Positions 33,901 through 42,525 of a DNA stretch of 51,042 nucleotides are shown in pieces. Below the pieces are notes generated by a model. The model was not told where the DNA came from. It did not search any database and was given only the letters and a program-made list of their open reading frames with translations. The stretch covers positions 1 to 51,042 of the forward strand of contig JARGPB010000012.1 of assembly GCA_029212905.1 (NCBI GenBank), read 5' to 3'. Made by a program: the position numbers and the translations under genes. The stretch comes from Thalassovita sp. GTDB taxonomy: Bacteria > Pseudomonadota > Alphaproteobacteria > Rhodobacterales > Rhodobacteraceae. The number at the start of each line of letters is the position of its first letter. Position 1 is the first letter of the stretch.

Positions 33901-35414
33901 CAGTTTGCCTCCTCAATTGTGCAAAGTCCCAATTGCGCCTCGGCATAGGAGCGGGCGTATTCCAGTTCTCCCAGCGTTTCGGCGTGGATCTCGAACAGCG
34001 GCTTGCCAAATTCGATATGGTCACCGATCTGGACCAGAAGGCGCAGCCCTGCGAGCTGCTGCCGCGGTGCGCCGGCGAGTTTCGCTGTGCGCGCGATGCG
34101 ACGATTGTCAATCGCAATGAGGCGCCCCGCCGTGCGGGAGGTGATCACCGCATGATAACGCGCCTCACCGGGCTCAGTGAAACCGCCTTGTGCATCGCAA
34201 ATCGCCATGAACTTCGCCTCGGCAGCGCCGCTGTCGAGCAGCTGTGCGGCCACCTTTCGCCCTCCCGCGCTGCCCGTCTCGGGGACAAGGTCCAGCAGCG
34301 CTCCAGCGATGTCGAGTGCACGGTCGCGCAGGTCGACAGGGAAGTTCTCGTTGCGGCGTAGCACGGCAAGGACATCTTGGGCTTCAAGTGCGGGTCCAAT
34401 TCCGCGGCCGACAGGTGCAGTCCCGTCGCTTTGATGGATCGAGAGCGTCAGGCCGATGGCCTTGCCAACGGCGCGGAGCCGCTCTGCCAGCGCAGCGGCG
34501 GTTTCCGCCGAGCGGACCTTGGCCGTTGGTCCGACGGGCACATCGATCAGCACGCGCTTCGCACCGACCGCAGCCTTCTTCGACAAGACGCTCGCCACCA
34601 GCTGTCCGTCGCTGTCGAAATCGAGTGGCCGTTCAATCCGGATCAGAACATCGTCCGCAGGGCTGAGAGCGAGGTTGCCCCCCCAAACGATGCACCCGCC
34701 CTCAGCCTCGACGACGCGTCTCAACGCGGGGATGTCGAGCGAGACGGGAGCCATGACCTCCATCGTGTCGGCCGTGCCTGCGGGGGAAGTGATCGCGCGA
34801 GAAGAGGTCTTGGGGATCATCAGCCCCGCCGCCGCGATGATCGAAACGATGATCGGCGTGGTGCGGTTTCCTGGAAGCCCCCCGACGCAATGCTTGTCGT
34901 AGATCTCGGCGCCGCCCCAATCCAGCGTTTCGCCCGCCGCCTGCATGGATCGGGTCAGTGCGATGGTTTCCGCAATCGAAAGCCGGTCGCCCGCGCAGGC
35001 GGTGATGAAGGCTGCCAGATCGAGATCGGAGAGACGATGATCGAGGACGTCACGAATGATTGCGTCGAACCTTTGCTGCTCAAGGGTTTCTCCATAGACC
35101 TTGGCGCGGATCGCTGAGACGGAGTCCGGTGGCTCCGGGTGCGTAAAACTTGCCCGGTCCCCCGGTTGGGGCTTCAGGGCGGCCCAGGCTTCTTCCGACA
35201 AGGCGGCAGTGTCGTCGGGCAGCCAGTCGCCATTGGTCAACACGTTCAGCGTGGCAATCACCGACCTGTCGCCGAGCGTGACCTCGATCCGGGTCAGGGC
35301 TGCGAAGCCTTCGGCGCGGCAGACGTGGCAGTCTTCGCGCATGAAGACAACGGGTTGCCGGTAAGTGTCGATCCCCGCGCGGGACAGGGCGAGCGTATTG
35401 TCGATTTCTGTCAT
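33900..35414 (-). CDS. Thymidine phosphorylase / AMP phosphorylase-type enzyme
   Basis: 504 aa member of the nucleoside phosphorylase II family in its long form, resembling archaeal AMP phosphorylase: N-terminal extra domain, then DKHCVGGLPGNRTTPIIVSIIAAAGL (phosphate-binding region), KTSSRAITSPAGTADTMEV, and IHQSDGTAPVGRGIGPALEA. It could release a base from a nucleoside or a 5'-nucleotide using phosphate. Start overlaps the nuclease stop (ATGA) and stop overlaps the PRPP-synthetase-like start, so all three are translated together. Confidence 0.9.
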   Translation of the reverse strand: MTEIDNTLALSRAGIDTYRQPVVFMREDCHVCRAEGFAALTRIEVTLGDRSVIATLNVLTNGDWLPDDTAALSEEAWAALKPQPGDRASFTHPEPPDSVSAIRAKVYGETLEQQRFDAIIRDVLDHRLSDLDLAAFITACAGDRLSIAETIALTRSMQAAGETLDWGGAEIYDKHCVGGLPGNRTTPIIVSIIAAAGLMIPKTSSRAITSPAGTADTMEVMAPVSLDIPALRRVVEAEGGCIVWGGNLALSPADDVLIRIERPLDFDSDGQLVASVLSKKAAVGAKRVLIDVPVGPTAKVRSAETAAALAERLRAVGKAIGLTLSIHQSDGTAPVGRGIGPALEAQDVLAVLRRNENFPVDLRDRALDIAGALLDLVPETGSAGGRKVAAQLLDSGAAEAKFMAICDAQGGFTEPGEARYHAVITSRTAGRLIAIDNRRIARTAKLAGAPRQQLAGLRLLVQIGDHIEFGKPLFEIHAETLGELEYARSYAEAQLGLCTIEEAN

Positions 35415-36796
35415 TTTGGATTGTCCAGCCGGATCGTTTCGAGGTGTTCGGGGGCGCGGGCAGGCCAGCCGAGTTCATGTTCGATCCGCCAGCGCAGCCG
35501 GTCCGAGGCAGAAGGTTCGCCGTGAGTCACATAGGTCATGCGCGGCGCGCGATCCGACGCGCGCATCCAGGCCAGCAACTCTTCGGCATCGGCATGTCCG
35601 GAAAAGGCTTCGAGCTGGATCACCTCTGCCCTGATCGGGAAATCTCGACCGAACATGCGCAGACTGTCCGCGCCAGCGGCCAGTGCCGCCCCGCGGGTAC
35701 CGCCAGCCTGAAAGCCCGACAGCAGGATTGCGTTGCGCGGGTCGCCGCCGAAGCTGGCGAGGTGATGCAGGATCCGCCCGCCGGTCAACATGCCGCTCGC
35801 CGAAATGATGATCATCGGGCCATGCTGCGTGTTCAGCTTCTTCGACTCCTCGACCGAAGTGACCCGCTTGGCGATCTGGAACATCGCAAGGCAATCCTCC
35901 CAGGCAACGTGATGTTCTTCGTGATGGCCGTGGTAGATTTCGGTCGCGTCGATCGCCATTGGCGAGTTGAGATAAACCGGCACATATGGGATCTCGCCGC
36001 GGTTTTGCAGGCGTGCAATGTGATACATAAGCCCCTGCGCGCGCCCAACCGCGAATGAGGGGATGAGAACCGTACCGCCCCGCCCGAAAACACGTTTCAG
36101 GATTGGCAGAAGCTCTTCCTCCGCGTCGATGGCTGCGTGATGGCGATTGCCATAGGTGGATTCACAAACCAACACGTCCGCACCTGAGAACGGTTGTGGT
36201 GGTCGCATCAGTGCGTCGTTCTGTCGGCCGAGGTCGCCACTGAAGTGGATTGTCCTTCCCGGCAGTCTGATACGGATCTGCGCCGCACCGAGCAAATGGC
36301 CCGCCGGGATGAACTCTGCGGATATTCCGTCACCAACATCGATTGTGCTGTTGAAGGGAACTCTGTGCAAATGCTCAAGCGCCGCCTGAGCATCTTTCAA
36401 CGTGTAGAGCGGCTTGGGGTTCTTGTGCTTGGAGTATCGGTGCCTTTTGGCAAAACGTGCCTCCTCTTCCTGGATATGGCCGCTGTCCGGCAGGATCAGG
36501 CCGCAGAGTTCCTCCGTCGCTTCGGTACACATCACCTTCCCTCGATACCCGCCGCGGATCAGCGCAGGCAGATAGCCTGAGTGATCGAGATGCGCGTGCG
36601 TCAGAAGTACGGTGTCAATGGTGGAGGGGCGTACCGGAAACGCCTTGCGGTTGCGGTCCCGCAGCGATTTGAAGCCTTGAAACAAGCCACAATCAACTAG
36701 AATGCGGCGATCCCCGGTTTCAATCAGATAGCGCGATCCGGTTACTGTTCCGGCGGCTCCCAGAAAACGAAGTGTTGGGCGAGTGTCCTGTGCCAT
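35411..36796 (-). CDS. Metallo-beta-lactamase/beta-CASP RNA nuclease
   Basis: 461 aa. MBL motifs: LLTHAHLDHSGYLP, PAGHLLGAAQ, FSGDLGRQND; beta-CASP and RMMBL parts: IPSFAVGRAQ, IISASGMLTGGRILHHL, FSGHADAEELLAW and a final THGEPSASDRLRWRI. These identify a CPSF/Ysh1-type RNA endo/exonuclease. It is the first gene of the operon with the phosphorylase and PRPP-synthetase-like gene. A signal peptide is absent, so it acts in the cytoplasm. Confidence 0.92.
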   Translation of the reverse strand: MAQDTRPTLRFLGAAGTVTGSRYLIETGDRRILVDCGLFQGFKSLRDRNRKAFPVRPSTIDTVLLTHAHLDHSGYLPALIRGGYRGKVMCTEATEELCGLILPDSGHIQEEEARFAKRHRYSKHKNPKPLYTLKDAQAALEHLHRVPFNSTIDVGDGISAEFIPAGHLLGAAQIRIRLPGRTIHFSGDLGRQNDALMRPPQPFSGADVLVCESTYGNRHHAAIDAEEELLPILKRVFGRGGTVLIPSFAVGRAQGLMYHIARLQNRGEIPYVPVYLNSPMAIDATEIYHGHHEEHHVAWEDCLAMFQIAKRVTSVEESKKLNTQHGPMIIISASGMLTGGRILHHLASFGGDPRNAILLSGFQAGGTRGAALAAGADSLRMFGRDFPIRAEVIQLEAFSGHADAEELLAWMRASDRAPRMTYVTHGEPSASDRLRWRIEHELGWPARAPEHLETIRLDNPK

Positions 36797-36829
36797 GATC
36801 CTGTGCCTTTCATTCCCATCGGCAGCCCT

Positions 36830-37891
36830 TCAGGGAAGCGCCACCATCTGATGTCCTTCTCCTTCGACAGAAACTGTTTCACGCGTTTGCAGTGAGCTGG
36901 TATCGATGAGCCAAACCACGGGCTCTGCACGGCTTGAGACATAAAGGATGTCGGAGCCTGGAATTACCGTCAGGTGGTAGGGTTCTGGTGCAAGCGTGGC
37001 TGTGCGCACTTCCCCGGTAGCGAGTGCAACTGAGGCGAGTTTGTCCTCTCCCCTACCCGCGACGAACAAAGTTGCCCCATCATTTGACAGCCCCAGTCCA
37101 TGAATCTCGCCGCCAATTTCGAAGGTCCGCAGCTTTTCACCGGTACTCAAAGACAGTTCCAGAACCTGACCTGCGTCCGCGTCTGCCACAAAGAGTCGAT
37201 CAGTTTCGGGCGAAACCGCCGTATGTTCCGGGGTGTCACCTGCAATGAAGTTGCGACGAACGATACCCCGCGACAGGTCTACTTCGCTGATCGTTCCGTT
37301 ACCGGTGTTGGAGACGTAGACGAGATTGGGATCAGTTCCGAACGCTGCATAGTTCGGCATCGATCCAGTCGGGACAAATGCCGTCATGCCGAAAGTCGCC
37401 AGGTCAATCACCGATATTCCGTCACCTGCCGGATGGGTCGCAACGGCAAAGCGTCCATCAGGGGAAACTGCCGTATGATGTACGGCACCCGGCACCTCTA
37501 TCCGACGCAGGATATCGCCACTTTTTGCGTCCAGAATCGAGAGAAGACTGATCCCGGCATCGGGTGGCCCCATTGGCGCGGCCTTTGGTGCGTGGTGCGC
37601 GGCGTGATCGTCTGCAGACACGGTGGAGGGCTTTTCTAGCGCCGCGACATCCTCGCGCGGGATCTCCGAATAGCTGCCGGCGACCAGATACGGCACGCCG
37701 GGTGCGCCTGCGAGACCGTGGACCGCCTCGACATCATTGATCCGACGCAGGACTTTTCCAGTCTCCGCCTGAACCATCAGGACTGAATTGGCGCTGCCCT
37801 CTGGAATGAAGACCGTAGGCGGAGCGGCCAAAGCTGGTGCTGACACGAACAAAGTGGCGAGCGTATAGGCGATGCGGGGCGACATGTTCAT
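36830..37891 (-). CDS. Secreted YVTN-type beta-propeller protein
   Basis: About 353 aa. ATG at 37891 starts a signal peptide (SPRIAYTLATLFVSAPALA). Repeated beta-propeller blades of the YVTN type (AVSPDGRFAVATH, AVSPETDRLFVADAD, LSNDGATLFVAGRG). A His-rich insert (DDHAAHHAPKAAPMGPP) lies between blades and could bind metal. It could be a periplasmic scaffold or redox-associated protein. The frame runs up to 38047 but the signal peptide sets the start. Function unknown. Confidence 0.85.
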   Translation of the reverse strand: MNMSPRIAYTLATLFVSAPALAAPPTVFIPEGSANSVLMVQAETGKVLRRINDVEAVHGLAGAPGVPYLVAGSYSEIPREDVAALEKPSTVSADDHAAHHAPKAAPMGPPDAGISLLSILDAKSGDILRRIEVPGAVHHTAVSPDGRFAVATHPAGDGISVIDLATFGMTAFVPTGSMPNYAAFGTDPNLVYVSNTGNGTISEVDLSRGIVRRNFIAGDTPEHTAVSPETDRLFVADADAGQVLELSLSTGEKLRTFEIGGEIHGLGLSNDGATLFVAGRGEDKLASVALATGEVRTATLAPEPYHLTVIPGSDILYVSSRAEPVVWLIDTSSLQTRETVSVEGEGHQMVALP

Positions 37892-38101
37892 TTTTGGAAC
37901 CTTTATCTGGTCGAGATCATGCGGTGGCCGTGGCGAGGGCAGAAAACCGGCGGATCCACGGTTAATAGGAGCGAATGAAGTGAGGAGCGCGGTCAGGCAG
38001 AATCCGGACATCCAGACTACGAGCCTGTCGAAAAACCTAAGCGTCACGATTGGCGTAAAAGCCGAAAGGGAGGCGCTTCGCTACCTCGCTGACTGGAATG
38101 C

Positions 38102-38455
38102 TCAGAAGAGAATGGGGACGTGTATGAATTCGTCATCGGCGAAAGACGCCGATTGCCGCCACGACATTACCATTCGCGTGCTACGGTTCGAAACTACTGC
38201 GCTGACAAGCCCGTTAGGGATCAGAGCAGCGGCGCAACCGGGATGAATTCCGCAATCCGCGTCCAGAATAACGTGGACGGAGGAATTTGCGTCGGTGACC
38301 TGAACAATCTGCGTCTCTAACCCGGCAGGCTCGCCCTCATGCGCATGCAAACCATCGGCAATGAGACCGAAAAACAAGGCTCCGATCAATATCAGGACGA
38401 AGCTGACGCGAATACGCGACACTCTTCTGACATCGATATGTGGCCTTGATCGCAT
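38102..38455 (-). CDS. Small secreted/membrane protein with CxxxPxC motif
   Basis: 117 aa, unrecognised. Hydrophobic N-terminal segment (FVLILIGALFFGLIADGLHAHEG) that looks like a signal or anchor, then a motif CGIHPGC. A second protein at 42526 carries CDPGPDC in a similar place after a similar start, so the two may be distant paralogues. Preceded by a -10 (TATAAT) and an FNR-like site at 38505-38518. Could be a periplasmic metal or redox protein. Confidence 0.6.
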   Translation of the reverse strand: MRSRPHIDVRRVSRIRVSFVLILIGALFFGLIADGLHAHEGEPAGLETQIVQVTDANSSVHVILDADCGIHPGCAAALIPNGLVSAVVSNRSTRMVMSWRQSASFADDEFIHVPILF

Positions 38456-38476
38456 GATTTGAGTCCTTCCTAGGTG

Positions 38477-38518
38477 ATTATAACACGCTATCCAGATGGT
38501 GTGGTTGATCTAAATCAG
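38477..38518 (-). promoter_or_regulatory. FNR/CRP-family box and -10 upstream of the small Cys-motif gene
   Basis: TTGATCTAAATCAG (38505-38518) matches the FNR/Dnr consensus TTGATnnnnATCAA at nine of ten positions. On the minus strand a perfect TATAAT -10 lies at 38482-38477. A start near 38470 would place the box centre about 41.5 bases upstream, the class II activation distance. Implies oxygen- or NO-responsive expression. Confidence 0.6.
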
Positions 38519-38573
38519 GGCGTTAAATGCTGCCTGACTCGGCGTCCTTGATGCGCAGCTTAGGCGAAATTAC

Positions 38574-40754
38574 TCAGTCGGCACTTTGCTCCAAAGTGTT
38601 TCCAAATCTGGAAACCTTCACATCGTCCTCGATGAGCGTTGCTTGAGCGGCCCCCGGACGCGCCGCGTGCAGAGCAGCAAGAACATCCTGAGTCGACAAT
38701 ATTTCAGACAGGATAATTCCTTCGGGAGCAGACGGCCCATAAACCGCGTTGAATGGAATGCCGTAACGGTTGTTGGTCTCCAAAAAACGGGTGATCGCGT
38801 CATCTGGGCGGGTCCAGTCGGCCAGCATCGGCGTGACACCAGAGCTGTTCAATGCCGAAAGAACCGGGTCGCGTTCAAGAACGAGCGCCTTGTTGGCTTT
38901 GCAGGTCAAACACCAATCGGCGGTTACATCGACAAAAACGACCTCTCCGCGTGAAACCCGACGGGCAATATCGCCGCGGTCAAATGTGACCCAGGCAATT
39001 TTTCCTGCTTGGGCATCGGGTGCGGCGGGTGTTGCCAAGAATGGCGCGGCCGCGACCGCGAGTGCCGCCAGCGCCAGCCCAAAGGGCCAGCGAAGAGATC
39101 TTGGCACCCAGGGCGATGCCGCTATGAAGAGCATAACCGCACCGAGAGATGCAACTGTTAGGGCCGCGCGCGATCCAGCAACGCCGAGCAGGACATAGAA
39201 CAGCCATGCCGCGGTACCCATCAGGAGGATGCCAAGGCCGGCTTTCAAGGCGATCATCCAGCGGCCGGGCTTGGGCACGAACCGAACAACGTTCGGCACG
39301 ATGGCCACCAACAGATATGGGCTGGCCAGACCTAACCCGAGAAAGGTGAAAACGACAGCGATGTCTATCACCCGCCCCGCAAGTGCGAATGCGATAGCTG
39401 TTCCAAGAAACGGCGCGGAGCAGGGAGTAGCCATGACCGCCCCGAAAAATCCGGTGGCAAAATCCGCTCCATAACCGGCCGTACCTCCTGCTTTCATCAA
39501 CCGCGTTGTCAGGGCGGCTGGCAAAGAGAATTCGAACAGTCCAAACAGGTTTGCGGTGAACAGACCAAGGATCAGGAGCATCAGAACCAGGAACGTTGGG
39601 CTCTGGAACTGGAGCCCCCAACCGACGGCAACGCCAATCTTTTGCAATGCGAAGAGAACAGCCGCGAGTGCCCACATAAAGACCATGACTCCGGCGGCGG
39701 CGGCCAAGAAGCCTGCCCTGACTTGGGCATTGCCGCGTCCTTCGGATTTCAGGGCAGAAGATAACTTGATCGACAGAACAGGAAGCACGCAAGGCATGGC
39801 GTTCAGGATCAAGCCCCCAAGAAAAGCGATGATGGCGATCCAGATCACTTGATCAATGCCGGGGACCACCCGATCAATACTGAAAGGGGGAGTTGGGGCG
39901 GTTGTTGCCCGATCTGGCGTGACGGTGAGGGCGTGATCCGGCCCGTCCGTCACGGTTACCCGTGGCGGCGCGTCTGTATCTGCCATGTAGGCAAGAATTG
40001 GGAATTCAGCCCAAAGCGTTCGCCCGCTTGCCCCAAGGCGAATGTCGGGCTTCCCCAACGTGTTGCCATCACCAATTTCAGGAAAGACGTCCGGGGTTTT
40101 GAAGGCAGTCGTGGCAGCTATTTCTATCGTTAGGCGGGTGAAATCATCGTTTATATGGGATGTGGCGGCGGTCACGCCTGCCGCTCCTCCTTCCGCCGGA
40201 ACGCGTGCGAGAAATGCCCCGATACGATTAGCCGAGACTTGATCGATTGAGTTCCCCTGAGGCAACGAAAGTGCCAAGTCAAAATCCTGGGGGACACAAA
40301 CTGCTGAGCAGGTCAAGAGCTTGACGTTTGCTCTGAGTTCGACAGGTTCCCCAGGATCCTTCAGGGTGATCTGAAGTGGAAAGACAACCTCATCATGATA
40401 GCCGAAGTTTTCGATGCCAAAGGCAGTGAACCGCTCGGGCGCAGGCCATAGGAAATCAACGCCCGCGACATTCGTCGACCCGCTCCAGTCGATCTGTGGC
40501 GGAATGCCAACCTCGCCAGGCGAACGCCAATAGGTTTTCCATCCGTCAGCAAGGTTCAGATCCAGACCGGCGGAGAGCGTTTGAGCTTCGGCGGAAACGG
40601 CATCCTCGGCGGAGATCAGCCGCGCTTCCACCGCAGTGACCTTGTGGGCGACTGATACCTCGGCCGTTGCAGCAAAGGGGATCAAGAGCCAGAACATTGC
40701 GGCAGCGAGGGTACCGCAGAAAGCAAGACGGATTGGCGAGCGCCAGATGGTCAT
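38574..40754 (-). CDS. scsB: ScsB/DsbD-family transmembrane thiol reductase
   Basis: About 726 aa. Periplasmic N-terminal domain with a Cys pair (LLTCSAVCVPQDF), eight-helix core carrying the two channel Cys (LNAMPCVLPVL and VMATPCSAPFLG), and a C-terminal thioredoxin domain with TADWCLTCKANK. It moves electrons from cytoplasmic thioredoxin to periplasmic partners, here perhaps the DsbA/ScsC-like protein at 46387. Long N-terminus fits ScsB of the copper-sensitivity-suppressor system rather than short CcdA. ATG at 40754 overlaps the lipoprotein stop as ATGA. Confidence 0.92.
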   Translation of the reverse strand: MTIWRSPIRLAFCGTLAAAMFWLLIPFAATAEVSVAHKVTAVEARLISAEDAVSAEAQTLSAGLDLNLADGWKTYWRSPGEVGIPPQIDWSGSTNVAGVDFLWPAPERFTAFGIENFGYHDEVVFPLQITLKDPGEPVELRANVKLLTCSAVCVPQDFDLALSLPQGNSIDQVSANRIGAFLARVPAEGGAAGVTAATSHINDDFTRLTIEIAATTAFKTPDVFPEIGDGNTLGKPDIRLGASGRTLWAEFPILAYMADTDAPPRVTVTDGPDHALTVTPDRATTAPTPPFSIDRVVPGIDQVIWIAIIAFLGGLILNAMPCVLPVLSIKLSSALKSEGRGNAQVRAGFLAAAAGVMVFMWALAAVLFALQKIGVAVGWGLQFQSPTFLVLMLLILGLFTANLFGLFEFSLPAALTTRLMKAGGTAGYGADFATGFFGAVMATPCSAPFLGTAIAFALAGRVIDIAVVFTFLGLGLASPYLLVAIVPNVVRFVPKPGRWMIALKAGLGILLMGTAAWLFYVLLGVAGSRAALTVASLGAVMLFIAASPWVPRSLRWPFGLALAALAVAAAPFLATPAAPDAQAGKIAWVTFDRGDIARRVSRGEVVFVDVTADWCLTCKANKALVLERDPVLSALNSSGVTPMLADWTRPDDAITRFLETNNRYGIPFNAVYGPSAPEGIILSEILSTQDVLAALHAARPGAAQATLIEDDVKVSRFGNTLEQSAD

Positions 40755-40999
40755 CGCACTATCTCCAGGCTTTGAACTTGAGTGGCAACAAAGCCTGATC
40801 GGCCGTTTACACAATCCAACTGGCCCACACCGTTGGAGATAGGCCCTGCCAGACGACATCCATTGGGCAGCTCCAGCTCTGGTGACTTTGTCGACAAAGT
40901 TGGCGGCGGGTTTGTCGGGCACAGGACTGGTCCGCCGGAACAAGCGCTCACGAAAATCGCTCCCAAGAAGACAGTCGCCAGCCGCGCTCTTGTTCTCAT
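40751..40999 (-). CDS. Small predicted lipoprotein in the scsB operon
   Basis: 82 aa. MRTRARLATVFLGAIFVSACSGG gives a clear lipobox (VSAC). The mature part has three further Cys (VLCPT, NGCRL, LDCVN), suggesting disulfides or metal binding. The stop overlaps the scsB start as ATGA and the upstream gene ends 6 bases before it, so it is real and co-translated. No recognised family. Confidence 0.75.
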   Translation of the reverse strand: MRTRARLATVFLGAIFVSACSGGPVLCPTNPPPTLSTKSPELELPNGCRLAGPISNGVGQLDCVNGRSGFVATQVQSLEIVR

Positions 41000-41005
41000 T
41001 TCGAC

Positions 41006-41302
41006 TTACCGCCGGACGGCGCTGTCGGTCATATCTTCAATCGGCACTGGCTGGGGGGCGGTCTGCTTGTGCTCTTTGCTTCCATGGCATGAACGCCCCA
41101 TCATCTTGTGCATCACAAAATGGGCGCCAACGCAGAGCACCAGAGGCGCAAAGACGGTAGCGTTTGCCCAAAGGCCTGCGACGGTGCCTCCGCCAATCAG
41201 GAAAGCTGCGATGGGTAGAAGCATGACAGCACAGCAAGCCATCATGCCCCAGTGCATCAACTTTCCGTGGCGATTGCCACCTGACTCGCTATCCTCTTGC
41301 AT
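41006..41302 (-). CDS. DUF2933-like small membrane protein
   Basis: About 98 aa with two hydrophobic segments (MMACCAVMLLPIAAFLIGGG and FAPLVLCVGAHFVMH) and a Met/His/Cys-rich tail (HKMMGRSCHGSKEH). This resembles DUF2933 proteins found in copper clusters. ATG at 41302 follows GAGGTGG; the GTG at 41311 is a weaker alternative. First gene of the three-gene Scs-like operon. Confidence 0.8.
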   Translation of the reverse strand: MQEDSESGGNRHGKLMHWGMMACCAVMLLPIAAFLIGGGTVAGLWANATVFAPLVLCVGAHFVMHKMMGRSCHGSKEHKQTAPQPVPIEDMTDSAVRR

Positions 41303-41334
41303 GGAATCCACCTCTGATTTTGGTCAACGCATCC

Positions 41335-41365
41335 TGTTTAGCTTGATCTCCCGCTGGAAGGTCAA
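41335..41365 (-). promoter_or_regulatory. Degenerate CueR-type promoter before the Scs-like operon
   Basis: Minus strand: TTGACC (41365-41360) followed by TTCCAGCGGGAGATCAAGC (19 bases) and TAAACA (41340-41335). The -35 and left half-site are identical to those of the copA and copZ promoters, but the right half-site (GGAAG) is lost. Possibly a weak or evolved CueR target. Confidence 0.45.
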
Positions 41366-41465
41366 GGATACACTTCGATACAAATCTTGCGGCCTGTTGC
41401 GGTTGAGATTCAGCCCCATCTGAGCAATGCCTGTCTCGTCCAATTGAGTAACCAAGGACGAACAA

Positions 41466-42029
41466 ATGGCAGAGAGACCGAGTTTGAACAGGCGGAGCCT
41501 GATTGCAATTTCAGGCGCATTCTTGATGACCCCCCACACTCTTCGGGCGGAAGAGGCTGGTGTGGTAAGACGCAATATCTCGTCGTTCGTTCTCCACAAT
41601 TGGCGTGATCACTTTGACCGTCTCGGGAAGGGCATCATCATTTCGGATACTGTCACAAAGGTGCTCCAACACTGGACAGAGGATGAAGAGATGCGGATTT
41701 ACCCGACCTCTGTTCCCTTGACTGATGAATTGACGAAGCGCGGGTATACAGAAGTTGTCGAGAAACGGGAAAATCCAAGTTGGGCGCCGACCCCTTCAAT
41801 GCGGGAACGCAATCCGGAATGGCCAGCCTATGTGCCTGGAGGAGATCCCTCCAATCCTCTGGGAACGCGTGCGCTCTATCTGTCGTGGCAATACTACCGG
41901 ATCCACGGAACCCAAGACACGCGGAAAATCGGGCGTCGATCATCAAACGGCTGCATCGGCCTTTACAACGAACATATAGAAGAGGTCTTCGATCGCACGC
42001 CGGTCGGGACGCAGGTTAAGTTGATCTGA
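41466..42029 (+). CDS. L,D-transpeptidase (YkuD), second copy
   Basis: About 187 aa. Tat-like start (LNRRSLIAISGAFLM), a region spanning SFVLHNWRDHFDRL, then the YkuD motif YRIHGTQDTRKIGRRSSNGCIGLYN with catalytic His and Cys. It begins the plus-strand cytochrome cluster and ends 29 bases before the first cytochrome gene. It is not a close copy of the lipoprotein at 2376. Confidence 0.9.
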   Translation: MAERPSLNRRSLIAISGAFLMTPHTLRAEEAGVVRRNISSFVLHNWRDHFDRLGKGIIISDTVTKVLQHWTEDEEMRIYPTSVPLTDELTKRGYTEVVEKRENPSWAPTPSMRERNPEWPAYVPGGDPSNPLGTRALYLSWQYYRIHGTQDTRKIGRRSSNGCIGLYNEHIEEVFDRTPVGTQVKLI

Positions 42030-42058
42030 ACGGATCACATGCAGGAGAGTAAAACACT

Positions 42059-42523
42059 ATGAATTTCTGGGGATGGTTCGTTAGCGGGTTCTTCGTGCTC
42101 GGCCTTGGAGCGGTCGGTTGGCAAGCGTTGCAGCCGGCCCCGGCGCAGACCGCTCAAGGACACTCAATGGTTCCGCCGGACACGAGCGGCATTCCTCAGG
42201 GCGCGCCCATTGCCAATGTAATAATTCCCGCTGAGTTTTCGCCGCAAGCCCAAATGGGGCAACGCGCGTTCGAGGCAAAATGCGCCAGCTGTCATGGTGA
42301 AAATGCCGCAGGCCAGAATGGGGTCGCTCCTCCGCTTGTTCACAAAATCTACGAGCCGAACCACCATTCCGATGCCGCGTTCCTGAATGCGGCGCAAAAC
42401 GGCGTCCAATCTCATCATTGGAATTTTGGCAATATGCCTCCCGTTGAAGGCCTCACCCAAGGTGATGTGAAGATGATTGCTGGATACGTGCGCGAACTGC
42501 AGCGCGCGAACGGGATCAACTGA
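42059..42523 (+). CDS. Membrane-anchored c-type cytochrome
   Basis: 154 aa. N-terminal anchor (WGWFVSGFFVLGLGAVGW), heme site AKCASCHGENAAGQ, and Met in NFGNMPPVEGLTQ. Class I cytochrome c fold. Likely electron carrier for the multicopper oxidase downstream. The next gene begins immediately after the stop. Confidence 0.9.
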   Translation: MNFWGWFVSGFFVLGLGAVGWQALQPAPAQTAQGHSMVPPDTSGIPQGAPIANVIIPAEFSPQAQMGQRAFEAKCASCHGENAAGQNGVAPPLVHKIYEPNHHSDAAFLNAAQNGVQSHHWNFGNMPPVEGLTQGDVKMIAGYVRELQRANGIN

Positions 42524-42525
42524 CT

